Shown here: one piece after another, positions 29,511 to 32,300 of the stretch | Numbering within the stretch: the first letter of the stretch is position 1 | How the letters are laid out: every line of letters starts with the position of its first letter | Source of the DNA: CAYZMS01 sp964479625 | Lineage (GTDB): Bacteria; Bacteroidota; Bacteroidia; Chitinophagales; Saprospiraceae | Reading direction: 5' to 3' | Length of the DNA stretch: 32,300 nt | NCBI GenBank assembly: GCA_964479625.1 | Contig: CAYZMS010000036.1 | Span: 1-32,300, forward strand | Position numbers and translations under genes: made by a program | Notes under the pieces: generated by a model | Told to the model about the DNA's origin: nothing | Databases searched by the model: none | The model's input: the letters and a program-made list of their open reading frames with translations, nothing else

Positions 29511-31958
29511 ATGTTTGCCATATACCGCAAGGAAGTAAATGCCTTTTTTAGTTCGTTGATCGCTTACTTTGTGATCGGTTTGTTTTTACTGGTATTGGGG
29601 CTGTTGTTATTTGTCTTCCCGGACACTAGTATACTCAATGCTCAATATGCCAGCCTGGATCAGCTCTTCGATCTGGCGCCCTTTATTTTTACTTTTCTTA
29701 TTCCTGCGATTACCATGCGGACCTTTGCAGAGGAATACCAGCAAGGGACCATGGAGTTTTTGCTGACTAAACCGTTGCGCCTGTCCGGGCTCGTTCTTGG
29801 AAAATACCTGGCTTCCGTTACCTTAGTGGCTTTTGCTCTGTTCCCGACATTGCTGTATTTCTATACTGTCTATCAACTCGGTGCACCGGTCGGGAATGTG
29901 GACAGTGGAGCTATATGGGGTTCTTACCTGGGTTTATTATTGCTTGGAGCAGTTTTTACGGCCATTGGCTTGTTTGCCTCCGCTTTGACCGAAAACCAGA
30001 TTGCAGCCTTTGCGCTGGCCACTTTTTTAGGGTTTATTTGGTATTGGGGCTTTGATTTGTTCAGCCAGTTACCCCTTTTTATTGGTCGTGTAGACGATGT
30101 GGTCCAAATGATCGGACTGGATTATCACTATCGTTCTGTAAGCAGGGGAGTGTTGGATAGCCGCGACCTGGTTTATTTTCTAAGTTTGATTACCTTTTTC
30201 TTAAGCCTTACGGTTATTCGAATTAACCCCAAGCGGGAGGTCGGCCTGGAAGTCGTGGTACCTGCTGTTCTGTTGGGAGGGGTTTTGATCCTGATAAATG
30301 TCCTGGCCAATTCGAGGGTTGGTCAGCAACCTTTGTATGCTGCTCTCGATTTGACAGAAGAAAAGCGCTTTACACTTACTTCACCTACCCGCCAGTTGCT
30401 GCGCAACCTGGATGAGGTAGTGTATGTGGAAGTGCTGTTGTCTGGGGAATTTCCTGCTGGGTTTAAGCGTTTGCAAAGTTCAGTTCGGGAAATGTTGGAA
30501 GATTTTGCAGGCCAATCCGGCTACGTGGAGTTCAGTTTCCGGGATCCATCTGAAGGTAACACTGACCAGGTAAATGCCTTGCGTCAGGAACTCTCCAAAG
30601 ACGGCATTCTACCGGTCAACCTGAATGTGCAAAACAAAGATGGAGCGGCGGTACAGTTGATCTATCCTTACGCTATTTTCAACTATAAGGGAAGAAGTCA
30701 GGCGGTAAACTTTCTCGAAAATGATGTGCCGGGGATGCCTCAGGAAGTGGTGTTGAATAACTCTATTGGTCTGCTGGAATATAAATTTGCGAATGCTATT
30801 CAAAAGCTCCAGACTGATCGAAAACCAAACATCGTCTTTACGGCCGGCCAAGGTGAATTAGTTCCTCAGCAAACGGCTGACCTGGAACAGACCCTCCGGC
30901 AAAATTACAATACCGGAAGACTGGTACTGGATAGTCTAGTCACCCTGAGTGAAGAAGTAGATGTACTGATATTGGCAAAGCCAAGAGGGGCTTTTTCAGA
31001 AAAGGATAAGTTTAAACTCGATCAATATATCATGAACGGGGGTAAAGTTTTGTGGTTGATCGACCCTCTTGCTGTAGATCAGGATAGTTTGCGTGGCTCG
31101 GAAGATTATCTCACAAGGGATTACCCCCTTAACCTGGATGACCTGCTGTTTCGGTATGGTATTCGAATACAACCAAATATGGTTCTGGATCTGCAATGCT
31201 CCCGGATCGCCCTGGCTACTGGTCGTTCGGGTAATGCGCCACAGTTCAGTTATTTCCCCTACCCTTATCATTTGGTGGTCACCCCCAATTCGAATCACCC
31301 CGTTGTGAAAAGTCTGGGCCCTTTGAACCTCTTGTATCCCGCAAGCATAGATACTGCCGTACGAACCAAGACTCCAGTGAATTCCACAGTATTGTTGTAT
31401 TCCAGCCCTAACAGCAGGATGCAGTATACACCGGTGCGTATGAATTTCGATTTTCTACGCTACGAACTGGAGGAATCAAAATTCAATAAAGGTCCACAGC
31501 CGTTGGCAATGCTCTACGAAGGTATTTTCTCATCTATGTACGAAAACCGGGTGACCCCTTCTATGCTGGAGGGGCTTAGAACGCTAGGCCTGGAATTTAA
31601 GACCCAAAGCCTGCCCACCCGGATGATCGTGGTCGCTGATGGGGATATCGCCCGCAACCCGGTAAACCCCCGTACCGAAGAGGTTGCTCCCCTCGGTTAT
31701 AATGAATACGAACGCTACCAATTCGCCAACAAAGATTTCCTGCTAAATGCTATCGAATACCTGCTGGATGATCAAGGCGTGATCGCTGCTCGGTCGAAGG
31801 AAATTCGCCTTCGTTTATTGGATACGGTTCAGGCAAAGGCTGAGCGCGGAAAATGGCAGTTAATAAATATCGTCCTCCCCCTGTTTTTCTTAATATTCTT
31901 TGGGCTGGGGTATAGATGGGCGAGACGCTGGCGCTATGGTAAGAAGGGGGAGGCGTAG
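29511..31958 (+). CDS. gldFG: Fused GldF-GldG: ABC-2 permease plus GldG-type auxiliary protein
   Basis: Membrane part of the GldA transporter, with two normally separate proteins in one 815-aa frame. Residues 1-240 are a GldF-like ABC-2 permease with about six spans: AFFSSLIAYFVIGLFLLVLG, the conserved PAITMRTFAEEYQQGTMEFLLTKP at 65-88, then LGKYLASVTLVAFALFP and further helices. At about 240 (INPKREVGLE) the GldG part begins: a span at 249-265, then a large periplasmic region with DLTEEKRFTLTSPTRQLL, NSIGLLEYKFANAIQKL, VFTAGQGELVPQQTADLEQTL, VDVLILAKPRGAFSEKDKFKLDQYIMNGGKVLWLIDPL, and a final span at about 784-801 followed by a basic tail. The sum of the usual GldF (~240) and GldG (~560) lengths equals this protein. 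There is no internal stop or frame change. Confidence 0.92.
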   Translation: MFAIYRKEVNAFFSSLIAYFVIGLFLLVLGLLLFVFPDTSILNAQYASLDQLFDLAPFIFTFLIPAITMRTFAEEYQQGTMEFLLTKPLRLSGLVLGKYLASVTLVAFALFPTLLYFYTVYQLGAPVGNVDSGAIWGSYLGLLLLGAVFTAIGLFASALTENQIAAFALATFLGFIWYWGFDLFSQLPLFIGRVDDVVQMIGLDYHYRSVSRGVLDSRDLVYFLSLITFFLSLTVIRINPKREVGLEVVVPAVLLGGVLILINVLANSRVGQQPLYAALDLTEEKRFTLTSPTRQLLRNLDEVVYVEVLLSGEFPAGFKRLQSSVREMLEDFAGQSGYVEFSFRDPSEGNTDQVNALRQELSKDGILPVNLNVQNKDGAAVQLIYPYAIFNYKGRSQAVNFLENDVPGMPQEVVLNNSIGLLEYKFANAIQKLQTDRKPNIVFTAGQGELVPQQTADLEQTLRQNYNTGRLVLDSLVTLSEEVDVLILAKPRGAFSEKDKFKLDQYIMNGGKVLWLIDPLAVDQDSLRGSEDYLTRDYPLNLDDLLFRYGIRIQPNMVLDLQCSRIALATGRSGNAPQFSYFPYPYHLVVTPNSNHPVVKSLGPLNLLYPASIDTAVRTKTPVNSTVLLYSSPNSRMQYTPVRMNFDFLRYELEESKFNKGPQPLAMLYEGIFSSMYENRVTPSMLEGLRTLGLEFKTQSLPTRMIVVADGDIARNPVNPRTEEVAPLGYNEYERYQFANKDFLLNAIEYLLDDQGVIAARSKEIRLRLLDTVQAKAERGKWQLINIVLPLFFLIFFGLGYRWARRWRYGKKGEA

Positions 31959-31988
31959 GAAGTATCCAAATTACAAGTTGATGTTGGG

Positions 31989-32245
31989 TTTTCACGCGGC
32001 GGTCGCAGAGGATCGCGGTGGTCGCGGAGAGTGGGGGTTGAGTTTCACGCGGCGGTCGCAGAGGGTCGCGGTGGTCGCGGAGAGTGGGGTTGAGTTTCAC
32101 GCGGCGGTCGCAGAGGGTCGCGGTGGTCGCGAAGAGTGGGGTTGAGTTTCACGCGGCGGTTGCGGCGAATCGCGGTGGTCGCGGAGAGTGGGGGTGGGTT
32201 CTTCACGCAGTGCTAGTTGCGTGAAAAAATTATTGTCGTCTTTAC
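31989..32245. repeat. GGTCGC-rich tandem repeat element, copy 2, with 9-bp terminal inverted repeats
   Basis: TTTTCACGC (31989-31997) is exactly inverted as GCGTGAAAA (32219-32227). Between them are four tandem units of 52-54 bp starting TTTCACGC at 31990, 32043, 32095 and 32147, plus a degenerate fifth near 32201. Units share TTTCACGCGGCGGT, then GGTCGCGG and GAGAGTGGGG. The right flank ATTATTGTCGTCTTTAC matches copy 1. It begins about 30 bp after the gldFG stop. The last 55 bases of the window show nothing recognisable. Confidence 0.85.
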
Positions 32246-32300
32246 CGGGATTGTTCAATTAACTGTGTCATCTTCCGTAGGAAGCGAATAGCCGGGCGTA

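Noticed and set aside
31750..32145. Open frames on both strands across the terminal tandem repeat
   Set aside because: Low-complexity translation of the 52-bp units, with composition dictated by GGTCGC repeats; no independent evidence of coding.

Overview
The window looks like chromosomal DNA of a Bacteroidota bacterium, most likely a gliding, polysaccharide-degrading lineage of the Saprospiria or Flavobacteriia type. This rests on SusC/SusD proteins, a protein with a type IX secretion C-terminal tail, gldA with a gldF-gldG fusion, TonB receptors with an N-terminal carboxypeptidase-regulatory-like domain, and TAnnTTTG-type promoter boxes. The exact taxon is inference. The window carries one 100-N scaffold gap (2470-2569). 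I found no rRNA, tRNA, CRISPR array, integrase or transposase.

Left edge (1-1540): the AT-rich tail of a gene that runs off the window, then an unrecognised 369-aa gene. Positions 1577-11003 (minus strand) form a polysaccharide utilization locus, read right to left: susC, susD, a surface glycan-binding lipoprotein with PKD-like modules and three tandem ~150-residue repeats, a PKD-GH16 lipoprotein, then a shorter GH16 lipoprotein. Two GH16 enzymes with the EIDIME catalytic motif point to beta-1,3-glucan (laminarin-type) breakdown. The two GH16 genes are separated by a hairpin and by 34-bp palindromic tandem repeats that caused the assembly gap. About 330 bp upstream of susC without a recognised gene hold a 12-bp palindrome, followed by a 57-aa single-span membrane protein.

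Middle (11678-22041): housekeeping and envelope genes. These are a deoxynucleoside kinase divergent from gatC, an orphan LolD/MacB-type ABC ATPase, an IMPACT/YigZ protein, a small secreted protein with a type IX sorting tail, a TonB receptor 20 bp ahead of glpK, an ECF sigma / putative anti-sigma / DUF4097-like cell-surface signalling cassette, and an outer-membrane beta-barrel protein.

Right (22265-27210): a tight plus-strand cluster of engB, a PlsB-like acyltransferase, a voltage-gated-type cation channel, a DEDDh exonuclease and a polysaccharide flippase. The channel frame is cut by a TAG, yet continues for 21 codons as a clean coiled coil whose TGA overlaps the next ATG (ATGA). This is the most striking observation of the window. 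Then come a cupin and the gliding cluster gldA - unknown secreted protein - gldFG fusion. Two copies of a GGTCGC-rich repeat with matching 9-bp terminal inverted repeats lie before the cupin gene and after gldFG.
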